Shown here: in pieces, positions 37,660 to 51,200 of the stretch
Numbering within the stretch: the first letter of the stretch is position 1
Layout of the letters: the number at the start of each line of letters is the position of its first letter
Assembly (NCBI GenBank): GCA_037576195.1
Contig: CM075102.1
Location: 31,864,745 to 31,928,744 of the forward strand
Direction of reading: 5' to 3'
Source: Phytoseiulus persimilis
Lineage: Eukaryota > Arthropoda > Arachnida > Mesostigmata > Phytoseiidae
Length of the DNA stretch: 64,000 nucleotides
Notes under the pieces: generated by a model
Told to the model about the DNA's origin: nothing
The model's input: the letters and a program-made list of their open reading frames with translations, nothing else
The model's database searches: none
Position numbers and translations under genes: made by a program

Positions 37660-40607
37660 TTTAGGAATGATGGAATGATACTGATGAGATTGGTCCACTC
37701 GGCTAATTTGGATTCGTTCCCAGAAAGTGCTTTATCAAGTCCAGCCACACATTTGTAATTTCCAGCATTGAGTCTCTTGAATTCCACTACGGAGTGCTGC
37801 TCTATCGAGCCATGCTCAAGTCGGGTCTGTGCAGAACTGTGCACCGCCTCGTGCCTCCGCTGGCTCGCTGTCTCACCGCGGTTGGATTTCCGCCGGCTCG
37901 TCGGCCACAGCCAAAACCCTGCGGCGCGCCGGCAGAGATCCGTTGCCTGATTTCTCCGCTAGCGCCAGCGGCCGACACGTCAATTGAGGCGGCCTCTACG
38001 GAATTCGGGGTCGAAAAGTCTTTCGTGAGGATCAGATCATTACTCGGAGATCGTCATTCCCAATTCTCCCATGGAACAGGCGACATTTCTCGACGGGTAT
38101 TCGCGCTCGGTGCACGTGGCGATGGGAGGACAGGGGCCCTTCGCTACGGCGCGGATCGGCAAACGTCGCCGCCTTTCCTTATACCTACGGTTCTCCTCTC
38201 AGCTCCCATCACTCCACCTCCTTTCCCTAAGTTGCATGAGCGAGGCAACTGCTTTTTCCTCGTTTTCCTCTCTCGACGAACGAAACACACTACCTAGAAG
38301 ACAGAACGAAGCCTTGAAGAAGAACGATTGTTTCCATTCATTTCATTCAGCAGGTTAGCGGAGGGTTGTGGTCCAGCTCCGAATGTATGGACGCGTTGCG
38401 CTTGGGTTTGCCAACGTTGAGCAAACTGATGGAAGGGATTGACCGGGGAGCGGCCATGGCAACAGTTATAAGAAGAACCACAGAGCCCAATAACGTCGAG
38501 GGATAGCACCAAGGAGAGCGCTTGACTCTAGTCCGATTGAGAATTCCAGGTAGCTCGCCACGAAGTACTTCATCGCTTGGTGTTGGTGAGACCTCGACCA
38601 GAGGTGTTACGTCACAACTGGAAGTATATCAAACTCTTCAAGTCAACTTCATGGGAGGGAAGGGAAATAGTTGCAAGGACCCGTTTGAAACCCAACGTTT
38701 AAGATAGGTTTCTGGGCAAGGAGCAGAGGTGAGATAGAGAGTGAGGTCATACGAAGATACTTGTGGCAGACTCTGACCGGCGAAGACGCCGCTTCCGAGA
38801 GCACACCACTCGAGCAGTCTATCAGGCACAATCCAGGACCCTGGACATGGATCACAGGCTCCTGACTCTGATACGGGGCGTTCTTCAATATCGCCTTCAT
38901 ACTACCTCTCGGAGACCTTCCGTGAGTTCTCAGGCAACAACTGAGATCGGTGGAGGTGATATTCCACGCTGAAAGAAGCCGCGATGAGCTCCTCGCTTGG
39001 GACCCGAACGGCGAGGAGCTGCGGGGACAGGTTGCTAATTAGTAGTCCAGGACTCGATTCAAGGACTTCAAGGAGAGCTGTGCTCCAACGGCTCGGCCGG
39101 GAAATGCTGCTTTGAGGCCAACGAGGGATGCGGACGCAAGCTGTCCGGATGCAGCAGCGATGCCACATCCGGGAAAGTGCTTCGTGCGAGGCAAAGGTCC
39201 GCCTCCATGCATGATTCATCTGATGCTGCTCGCCAATGATTTTCCGAATAGCCAATGAACTATACACATCTAGCGGCTCTCTTGCCCCTCCTCTTCTGTC
39301 CATTGCTAAAGACCCGGCACCTTGAGCTTTCTTGGGGAGTTCCGATCGCTACGCGTGAAGGATAATTAGAATCCATATAGCTTTCGACAGATATCTATCA
39401 ACATATTGGACGTATACTCCCCATGAGAAAAAGCTCGTCATAACCCGCCCTGCGTGTATCGAGCTGAGCCGAAGCTACGCGTTGCCACGTTTGATCTCAA
39501 GAGCTATTCTTTGCTCCAAGAAGGCTTTCGAGCTTGGTTCACCCGCTGTTAGTTTTGGGCTAGTTACCGAATCTTTGGAGCACAAAATCGCGTCCTGCCC
39601 CCTGGACTCAGAAATATTCATCGCTGACGGTTCGAATGGAACTACAACCGCAAGCATTTTGTAGTGACGCAGTTATGAAGCGCTCGATGGAAGACAGCCG
39701 TTGTCGTTGAACTGAATCTAAGCAGACACGACTCGTCCTTCCGGCGTTCCTCTGTCTTCCGGAAGATATGATCTGCAAACTTCAGACTCCAACTCCTATG
39801 CCATGTAAAAGTATCTCGTCTGATTGGCGGAGCTGCCACATTGACAGGATGCTCGACGAAGAGATGCGAAGCAAGGGGTGAACCGCACGCGGCGTGAAAG
39901 TCAGCCCTGCTGGGAACGACCCCTGAATTCCCGTCGGCTTCTACGTGCAGCCAAACACCGCGTGCGACCGGATTGCTGACAACGGAGGATTGGCGTCGAG
40001 ATTTTGAGAGGCAGGACTGAGCTGCTACCCGAAAGATTATGTTCCGATCCAGTTGACAACTCAGTGAAATTAAACGACCACTGTCGAAGCGCGCTTTTCG
40101 CGATCAGCGTGATAAAAAGCATAGTTTCTCTGTTCTCGAGTGCCGGACGGATCCAGCTGAATGGTTTGCTGCATGATAAAATCTCACTTGAACGTACGAG
40201 GGTCGTGTTTGATTGGTTGTCAGCTGGGCTGCTGAGAGTGGTCCTAAATAAAAACATGTAAGCGAGCCACCTTCTCCGAAAAATGTGACCCTCTTTGTCC
40301 GCCACCACTGTTTTCGCTCTTCTACCTTCGCCTCGTTCCCGAGAAAATACCGATTCTCCTCGATGGACGAATGAAAGTGCCCGAATTCCTCCGTTTCATG
40401 ATTCCTGAAGGATTCGGGCTTATGATCACTCACTTCACCCCCTGACGAGAAGCTGTAAAGGGTGCAACCAGGGTATGCGTTCCGTCGAGCTGTTCCGTTG
40501 CAGATGACCGAACCGACGGAGAGAGCTTGCGGACGAGAGAAACATGATCCTCTTGCGTGTACCGTGTTCTCCAGGAAATTAGCAGTTTCCTGAAAATAAG
40601 CCAGACC
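37660..40607. other. Intergenic interval with weak ORFs only
   Basis: A CpG-rich stretch at 37820-38230 leaves a plus frame open at 37794-38297 (167 codons, ATG at 37812). A minus ATG frame at 38902-39303 (133 codons) is followed by more minus open sequence to 38638. None has a recognised domain or signal. Confidence 0.3.
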
Positions 40608-40609
40608 TA

Positions 40610-41234
40610 CAGGGTGGTCATCGTAGGTCGGGAACTTTCTTACCCTCTCTTCTTTTGCTCATAACTCGGTGAAAAATGGTCGGATTCTGGAAAATCTTTC
40701 CTCCGGATTTTCGGGGGGAAAAAAAGTTGTCGGATCGACCCGGCAACTCCATAGTCGGGTAATCTGGACCAATCTAAGAACTTTTTGCCATCGGAAAATC
40801 GGAATTCGGCATCCCCGAGGAGTTACGAGCCTAAATGCAAAGAGTACGCGATATTGTCAGGTGGTCGATCCTGACGTCGAGGTTGAAACGATCTTTCGTC
40901 CTTCTCACAGATCCTGAGCTAGAAATCTGGAGTTGCCGGGCGTTTTAGCAGCATCCTATCCTGCCTCGACTTTAGCACTTTCGAATTCGATCGGTTGACT
41001 TTTGAAGTTTGTCGATCAGTTTTTTGAGAAAAGTTAAAAAAAAAAATTGCAATTTTCAGGCCGATTTAAAAAATTCAATTTTCTACCGATTTACGAAGTT
41101 CGACGAGAAAAAGACGCGCCGTCCTTCCAGCTATCGAACGCAAAAAGATTTTTCCAGAATCCGACCATTTTTCACCGAGTTATGAGCAAAAGAAGAGAGG
41201 GTAAGAAAGTTCCCGACTTACGATGACCACCCTG
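40610..41234. mobile_element. Non-autonomous terminal-inverted-repeat element (MITE), copy 1
   Basis: The 625-bp unit starts CAGGGTGGTCATCG and ends with its complement. The inverted repeats match over about 88 bases with a single clear mismatch. It is flanked by TA on both sides (40608-40609 and 41235-41236), as after insertion by a Tc1/mariner-type transposase; that assignment is inference. No transposase frame is present inside. The interior is AT-rich with an A run near 41035. A diverged relative lies at 59869-60529. Confidence 0.85.
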
Positions 41235-41499
41235 TATATTCCTTAACATCTTGACTATTCGAGCCGTGCTCCGGAAATAAGTTCCCGCGCGAAGAAAATG
41301 GAGGCTGTCCCTGCCGCTGGGGGTGAATCATATTATGATACCTGCTGGCATGATCGGGTACCAGCAGACTTCAGACATTGCGATTGATGAGCTTTTCGAA
41401 GATTCCTCGCGGCATGGAGTCAATGAACACACATACCAGGCGCCGGCAACATGGTCTGCGGTGCACATTTCTTCCCGCAGGCACAGTGGCGGGCACAGA

Positions 41500-41905
41500 G
41501 ACCCTTCTTTTCGGAGTCTGAGGAGGTGCTTTTGGGATACATCGGGCAATTTTTCTTCGGTTCTGAGAAGAAGCTTCCGAGGTTGATCTAACCATACTTT
41601 CCGAGGTCCATGGAGGTGATTCCAAACCCGATTTGAGTATCCTTCTCGAATCCACGCAAATTATTCCAGGATCGATCTGACCATTCTTTTCGGAGTCTGA
41701 GGAGGTGGCTTTTAGATCCATCTGAACACACTTTTTGGAGTCTATAGAGGTTATTCCGGGGTTAATCTAAGCATACAGAGTCTGAGAAGATGATTCCCGG
41801 ATCTATCTGACCACACTTTCCGGAGTCCAAGGGGGTGACTCCGAGATCGATCTGATCATGCTGTTCGGGGTCCATGGTTGTGATTCGGCGGTCGATTTGG
41901 AGTCT
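41500..41905. repeat. Diverged part of a 45-bp tandem repeat array
   Basis: About eight degenerate units resembling GATCGATCTGACCA, TTTCCGGAGTC and GAGGTGATTCC in order. The minus frame still shows the motif QIDPGI several times, shared with the cleaner array at 42237-42495, so both derive from one ancestral repeat. Confidence 0.65.
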
Positions 41906-42236
41906 ACGATAGCCTGCAAGAGCCTGAAGGACCGCCAACGAGACTCTTCAGGACCTCCTCCGATTGCGAGCTACAAGAAGATCCTAGAAAACACCCGGAG
42001 AAGCAGTTCAGAGTCAGATCCGAAAAGCTGACATGCGATTCAAGAGGAGAGTTCAAGAAACATCCGGAGTAACGAGCAAACCCCATGAGAAAAGCCCCAT
42101 AGACAGCAAAATACACTTCTCGGTCTGCGACGATGTTCCACCGCTTCAATCGAAATTATTCTGTTTATGAGTAACAACCATTCTGCAACATATAGAAGTA
42201 ACAACATGTAGCAATCAGCCATTGAGAAAATGTAGG

Positions 42237-42495
42237 GGTGATGCCGAGACCAATCTGAGCATTACTTTCCAACTCTGGAGGGGTGATTCCAGGGCCAATG
42301 TGAGCATTTCTTTCCAACTCTGGAGGGGTGATTCCGGGGCCAATCTGAGCATTTCTTCCCAACTCTGGAGGGGTAATGCCGAGACCAATCTGAGCATTAC
42401 TTTCCGACTCTGGAGGGGTGATTCCAGGGTCAATATGAGGATTTCTTTCCAACTCTGGAGGGGTGATTCCGAGACCAATCTGACCATATTCTTCA
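42237..42495. repeat. 45-bp minisatellite, about 5.7 copies
   Basis: The core AACTCTGGAGGGGT recurs at 42271, 42316, 42361, 42406 (one base changed) and 42451, exactly 45 bases apart. Because 45 is divisible by three, frames stay open: the plus frame repeats FQLWRGD and the minus frame repeats QIGPGITPPELERN. The minus frame is open from about 42600 to 42165. No known protein repeat recognised. Confidence 0.92.
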
Positions 42496-42559
42496 AAATC
42501 AGAATGCTGACCCAGTGAAAGGGGAGAAAAGTGCCTCGATGGCAGGGAGCGCCGTCCAA

Positions 42560-42601
42560 CCGCGCGCAGCGCGGCCGACTCCAGTCGGCCAAAGGCCGGC
42601 T
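42560..42601. repeat. Cluster of overlapping GC-rich hairpins
   Basis: CCGCGCGCAGCGCGG (42560-42574), GGCCGACTCCAGTCGGCC (42573-42590) and GGCCAAAGGCC (42587-42597) each fold into a stem and overlap end to end. They sit about 65 bases past the minisatellite. Possible transposon terminus, structured RNA or replication-slippage product. Confidence 0.7.
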
Positions 42602-42941
42602 GGTTAAGAAAATAGTCTTTGAAATGAGGCAGACCCGATTAGGAGAGAGAGAAATCCAGCTACTCGCCAATAACTATGTTGGAAAACAACTAAGATCCGG
42701 TTATCCAGACGATACCAGCCCGTTTGAAAGAAGCCATATCGCTGACCGAGGGAACGAAAATCCACTTAGATATTGGATCCAAGCCGAGGGGGATCAAAGG
42801 TTTCAAGAATTCCAGGATCAGGTGACGATGCAATGCCGGACAGCAAGAGCTTAGATCAACTCTTCGACCGACTGACGGGAAGCTTCTGTTCCCTTCTTTT
42901 CTTGCCACGGACAGAACGGTTCGCTCTATCAGTGAGACCTC

Positions 42942-43280
42942 ATGAGTTCGATCAACTCCACGTTCCTGAAAACTACTCTTCTGATATTTTCAGCAGGGGT
43001 TCTCGGTGGGAGAGTCGGGCGGGCTTTCGGAGGTCGGCCAACAAGAAGCCGAAGTGGCGTTGTACCCTTGAACGATTTTCCAAGACATTCCAGAGGAAGG
43101 AGATGCGGTTGTTCTGGAGCGAGTGCCGGAGATCTGTTTTCTCAGTGTCTGAAGATGAGAGTCTCAGAGCGCCGCAGTTATCATTATGATCACTGCAGCA
43201 TGCAGAGCCATGTCCCGAAAGTGAGCCGGAGTATAATTTTTGGGTACCGAGATGAATATGAGCCATGGCTTGATTTCTGA
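42942..43280 (+). CDS. Candidate small secreted Cys-containing protein (112 aa)
   Basis: The ATG opens MSSINSTFLKTTLLIFSAGV, a plausible signal peptide, then a basic linker and four Cys (RCGCSG, SQC and DHC). It ends in TGA at 43280. Another plus frame over the same bases (to 43189) is also open, so support is modest. It precedes CDC5L by about 490 bases on the same strand. No family recognised. Confidence 0.28.
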   Translation: MSSINSTFLKTTLLIFSAGVLGGRVGRAFGGRPTRSRSGVVPLNDFPRHSRGRRCGCSGASAGDLFSQCLKMRVSERRSYHYDHCSMQSHVPKVSRSIIFGYRDEYEPWLDF

Positions 43281-43630
43281 AGAACATTGGATCGGCTGAA
43301 GTTTCTTGAGCACCGTAGAGCGCGTCTCCTCAACGAAAAAGTCAGGGAGCAGTTAAAATATTCCAGCTTGTTCGCCCGTTCTTCTCAGACCCTTCCTGGT
43401 TACTCCATGCGCTATACTTGATGCTAGGTAGTGGGGTAAAGGGACGGCAACGGTCAATGCTCATCCGGCTTAAGAAATAAATTTGAATTTTCCCGCCGCC
43501 AAGTGTGTAGAGAGCGCGAACGTGTCTTCCATTGCAGTAGTGAGTTCGCGACTGGCCGCCATGTCTCGGTTCTAACCGTCGATACACAGAGTGTTTATAG
43601 CTTCGGCTGTAACGAATAGGGTGTTCGTAA

Positions 43631-46373
<2,743 letters not shown>

Positions 46374-46389
46374 ATAATCATGACTTGTA

Positions 46390-46395
46390 AATAAA
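46390..46395 (+). promoter_or_regulatory. Poly(A) signal AATAAA after CDC5L
   Basis: AATAAA begins 17 bases after the CDC5L stop codon, giving a very short 3' UTR if used. Confidence 0.55.
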
Positions 46396-46399
46396 CACG

Positions 46400-48288
46400 A
46401 GTATTTTGTAAGTACGTGAGAGTAGCTTCGACTAGAAACGGAGTCGAGTTAAGCTTGGGAGGATTTCGCAAGAGTCATCATACCTGGACACAATCGTTCT
46501 GTGGGAATGGTTTTGGAATCGAGAATACGCCGAAAGGTGTAAAGAAATCTGAACACCATTAATATGGACTCGCTTCACTAGTATGAATGAGTTGGCCGCT
46601 TGGTATAATCTGTGTTATCATCCCGGATCGGAGCAGTAGGTCAAGTTCCTGAAAGAGAGAGAATCAGTGTTTCGAGTTCGAACTCCTGAATTCGAAATCG
46701 TCGTTTTGGTTAACCGGTGTATAACGGCTACACAACTCCATTGCTGTATGATACGGCCCCCTTGCGAAGTCTAATTGAGCTCGATTGAGGGGGCCCTGAC
46801 AAATGACAAGCCTAACAAGCACAGTTCGCTTTCTCGTGATTCTTGGGCAAGCATGCTTCTTCCCCGATCTTAAACAGATTGGTCAATCTTTTCGAACCTC
46901 CCATTCATCGAGCTTTCTTCCTTGGTTGACTAGCTCATGATTTGAGTTCAGAACATGCAGGGTCCGTGTGCCAGGCAGCGTGTTTCACGTCAAGCAATGA
47001 ATACGCACAAAATCTCATAATTCGCTGCGGGCAAATCGAATATCAGACGCAGAGTACAGAAAACAACGCCATCAGCTTTTTCGCCTCCCACGCTGCCCCG
47101 CGAGGTCTTGTCCTGGCGACAGCGAACAGACCAGGCACCAAAGAAAGCCAGACACCAAGCCAGCTGGGCTGGATTTTGGCTCCGGCGAACGTTCGAAAGA
47201 AGAATCCTGTGTGATTTGTAACACATTTATTCACTCATTTCCAAGTATAACATTGATTAACATAGCTCTCGATCGGCTATGAAATCAATTTGTGAGCAAC
47301 GAATATCATGAAAAGTTGTTGAAAAAGTGGATCTTAGCCGAGTTAAGGGTAATCATTCGAGTCAATCTCGAGTTTCTCTCTCTCGACACACTCTTCTTGA
47401 GCTCTTGGCGACGGTGGAACGACCCTAGACAACAGGATATGTGTATTCAGCCTTCCCGAAGGGTCGCGCCGGTCGAGGTTTGGAAAATACCGGCTGAACG
47501 CTGCCAAGCAGGCGCGATTTTCGTGAAGCACCTCAAGTATTGCGAGCGCTGATTGCCCGGGAATCGTCGCGTCTATGACCCAAGATTCTCTATTGTTTCC
47601 AATGGAAACCATTGATTTTTCCTCCAGCAGTCCGCTGGTGTAGTCACTGTCCAAGTCATATTCTCACAATTGACCGAGAAGGGAGCTCCGGCCAAAATCC
47701 CACCGAACCTATCATACGCGCAAACTCTTCCGTTTGCATTTATTCCAACAGAGTCATAAGATTCCGAAACGAATCAGCAACATGCATTCTGAAGAAATCT
47801 CAAAATATCACAAAACTCAGGGAGGAGAATGGAATTGCTAGATTTGTTCGAAAAGCCGGTTCTCTCTCATCCATCATCAACACAGCGAGGCTTGTCTACG
47901 TCTACGAGTGCATGCCAGGCGGTGGCAATTAGAATCCATCCATAATTCTCCCAACACAATACGGTATTTCACCCCCCGCATAGGATCCTGACGTTATTGT
48001 ATTTGGAGGTCTCGTTTACCGGTAAAGCTCTGCAGCCAATGTATTGATCTTGAAGGCCGACAATGTTCCTCCATAATCGAGCTGATATAACCGAGACTCG
48101 AGAATGAAACAATCGAATCGACGACGTTTCGGAAGCTTTTAAATACATCGCTGATATGCAGATCATGCATCATGGCAGCTAGAATCTGCTCCAGTTGTTT
48201 CGAAGTTAAGGTCATGAGTTGGTTATAGTACTCTCTATCTCTCGCTATATGTGAGATATTTCTAGGCTCCTTTGAGTGATCTCGCAAT
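46400..48288. other. Interval between convergent CDC5L and stoned, nothing firm
   Basis: The minus strand at 47570-47740 has a frame with three Cys and three Trp (GGILAGAPFSVNCENMTWTV) ending in TAG, and another minus frame at 47343-47654; neither has a defensible start. Possibly a decayed gene or stoned 3' UTR. Confidence 0.3.
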
Positions 48289-51200
48289 CTAATCAGAGTA
48301 CTCAGAGTCCGAACCCGCATTCTCTGTCTGTCGAACCATCGGAGGCGGTGGCCCTGGCACCGGTTCCTTCGCTTCGACATGAGTTACCGGAGGCGGAGGA
48401 GCTACAGGTCCGTTGCCCACCTGAACGTCCATCTCCACCTGTGTACAGTTTAACGTGATTGAGGGAAAGCTTCATTTTGGGAGGGCTTTGGAAGGGCCGA
48501 AAGAATTCTTTGAAAACTTTCGCCGGCGTATGAATGCGTAGCATCCAGCTTCTTGAAACTAGTTTCATGCTATTCCGATAATGTTGTCTGGTACAATATT
48601 CATTGGAGAGAACTAGCTCTCCCATCCACTTGCGATTTGAAGCACAAGTGAATTTCTGAGCTGAAGGATCAGTTCCAAGGGAAAGACAAGCGCAATATCT
48701 CATCGTATTCGGTGAGGATCTCCACCAAAAACTCACGCTATATTCGTGCTTGGCAACGTATCGGCAGAACTTCTCGACCGGAAGGTCTGCATCGGTCGGA
48801 CAGGATATCGACCGGATGGTGGTGTGCGAAACTGTTGACGCTGGCATAGTGAATTCAACTCTGAGGTTGCTGTCAAACTCCGCGGGTATTTGATCGAAAG
48901 AGGTCAGCTCCAAATCTACCGTCATCATTTGCTGTGTATATGCGCCTTGGCCTGAAATCGACGCCGAGTCAACTTTCGAGCTTTAGAGGATACGCTTTCT
49001 GTCAGCCGGTTCTCCGTTGAGTCTTTTGCAAATTCAGAGAATATATCGGATCATTACCCTCTTTTGGCAGACGGGAGACTCTCCACACGATGGCTTTGTG
49101 AGCAGGTTCATATTTTGCCTGGCCTGCTGTTACTTCGATGAGCTGTTTATCAATGTTCCCACCGGCAGCGGCTCCCATTATCCTCTCCAAGCCTTTGATC
49201 TTCCCATGCCGTCTATTGGTGCTCTTCAGCGCACCATAGCGAAAATGTCTCTCCACACGGAACAGATATACCTGGAGTCATCATCAAAAATGTTGATCCA
49301 TGCGGCAGCTTCTAGAGGCAAAGAAAATCCAGCACTGGTCCAGCCTTCGCTAAACCCACCCAACATTCAGGAATCGGGAAGAACATCGCAATGTCTTCAC
49401 ACGGGATCTGGCCGTGCTTTCGCGAGGAGTAGCCTGGGACGAGCACTTCGGCTTTCAACTGCACTTTCGGAGGGTTCACCTGAGAGAGAAAAGAGGTTTC
49501 CAACATCAGGCGTATACGGGAACAAGCCATTCAATCGACATAGAAATGGAGAGAATACTAGCCCAAAAATACTACCTTCAAGACAGCGGTCAGTTGGATG
49601 GGCAGCTCTCTCTGGCGTGGAGGTCGAACCCGAAACCTCATAAGCTCGAAAAATGTGGCGTCGGGAGGTTTGAGTTTGATAACTTTTGAGTTCTCGAACT
49701 CTTGGCTGTCCACGCAGGAGTGGAATTCATAGTTCTCGACACGAATCCATTCTTCGGTTACGATGGGCATGATGTCGCACCTCCCCACAACTTCTTTCCC
49801 TTGTCGCGTGAGTTCATTGATCCCAACTTCCACGTCAGGCATCCCATTAACGAAGGCCAGGAAGAACAGACGAACTCTGGCTTTCTGTGAGCACACGTGA
49901 CCCGTTTTATCAACATCAACCACATACTCGTCCACGACCATTGCTTGGATCTCTTCCGCTTTGTACGTTAGTGCGCGGTCCCGGTGGATCTGTAGTCTGT
50001 GGAGAATCTCAGGGTTCTTAATGTTTCTTGGGTGGCTTGTATGTTCACTAGAGATTTGCGACCAACTCCTCCCGTCTTCCGCTCATTCCAAGTCCCGATG
50101 CGCTCACCCAAAAAGCACATCCTCGATGACCTGGACGAATGTTCTCATCGTTTCCATGTCCGGCGTTCCCAGTTTCAACAGCTCGTTCAGTTGAGGGGCG
50201 TGCTGCAGCGGTAGACCCAGCTTCGCTACCGATCCCATTGAGTTTACCTGCACAGATGGACGTTCCGTTAGGCAGATGGCTCTTTGCGATTCGTCGTTGG
50301 TGACTTCTGGTATTGACGGATATTTACATTCATTCCCATATTCGCGGATATTCTCTGAGATATCTCTCCTCACCTGTCCCGAGATGACCTTGGCGATTTG
50401 GCCTTTGCGAACGCCGACGGTCTCCTTGTAGAAGGTGTATTGCAGTTTGATTGTGAATATTTTCTTGAATTGGTCTAGGGGTTGGTGAGCCATCTCTGAC
50501 AGGGAGTAGCAGCCTTGGAGAGGAACCTGGAGGAAGCCATGTCGTTGATTCCAATCATTTTTGGGAATCGGATCTGGGTTCCAAGGAAGTTCGATGCCTC
50601 TCGACGCATGGACAGAGTCTCACCTCCTGTATGGGATCTGAGTCGTCCTTCTTGTTCATGATCCATAGAATTGAAGCATCGTTGAACTTGACAAATACCG
50701 GTTTCCAGTAACGTGTGCCTGATGACGGGAAAGAATAATAATACCTTTTAGGGAGAAGATTCACGAGAAAATAAAGAAGGGAACGTGTCCTGGCGTAGGC
50801 CTAAATGACTGACACTTCTTGAGCGACAGAGAGCTCGTCTGGCTCCACGGAGTTCGTTCGGCTGGCTACAGATTCACACTGGAATCACTCAAAAGCACCT
50901 CGCAAATCTCTGATCCGCGGCAATCCACATAGTCCCCACCTGTGAACTTCTTCTTGCTCGGCCATCGAAGATAAAACTCCCAGCCCTCACTCAGGTCTCG
51001 CTTCGGTTTCCACTCAGTCAGAGGTTGCGTCGTGTCCTCATCGAAAAGTGGAGTCGACGGCGAAAGGGGGTCGGCTTGCTTCGACCCAGATTCGCCGAGA
51101 GCGGGAGGCAGAGCATCATCCTTCACGTCTGATTTCGACTCGCCCACTGCGTCTTCGAAAGCGCTGAAGATTTGCTCGTCATCGGTTTTCGCTGTTTTCA

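Noticed and set aside
37794-38297. 167-codon plus ORF in a CpG-rich stretch
   Set aside because: GC-rich DNA lowers stop frequency; composition is Pro/Arg/Leu-rich with no domain, and no splice partners fit.
42215-42670. 151-codon minus ORF across the minisatellite
   Set aside because: Several frames are open only because the 45-bp period is a multiple of three; this frame does not carry the peptide core shared with the decayed array.
49017-49643. 208-codon plus-strand ORF
   Set aside because: Lies opposite stoned exons 18-20, whose mu-homology domain is unmistakable on the minus strand; this is a shadow frame.
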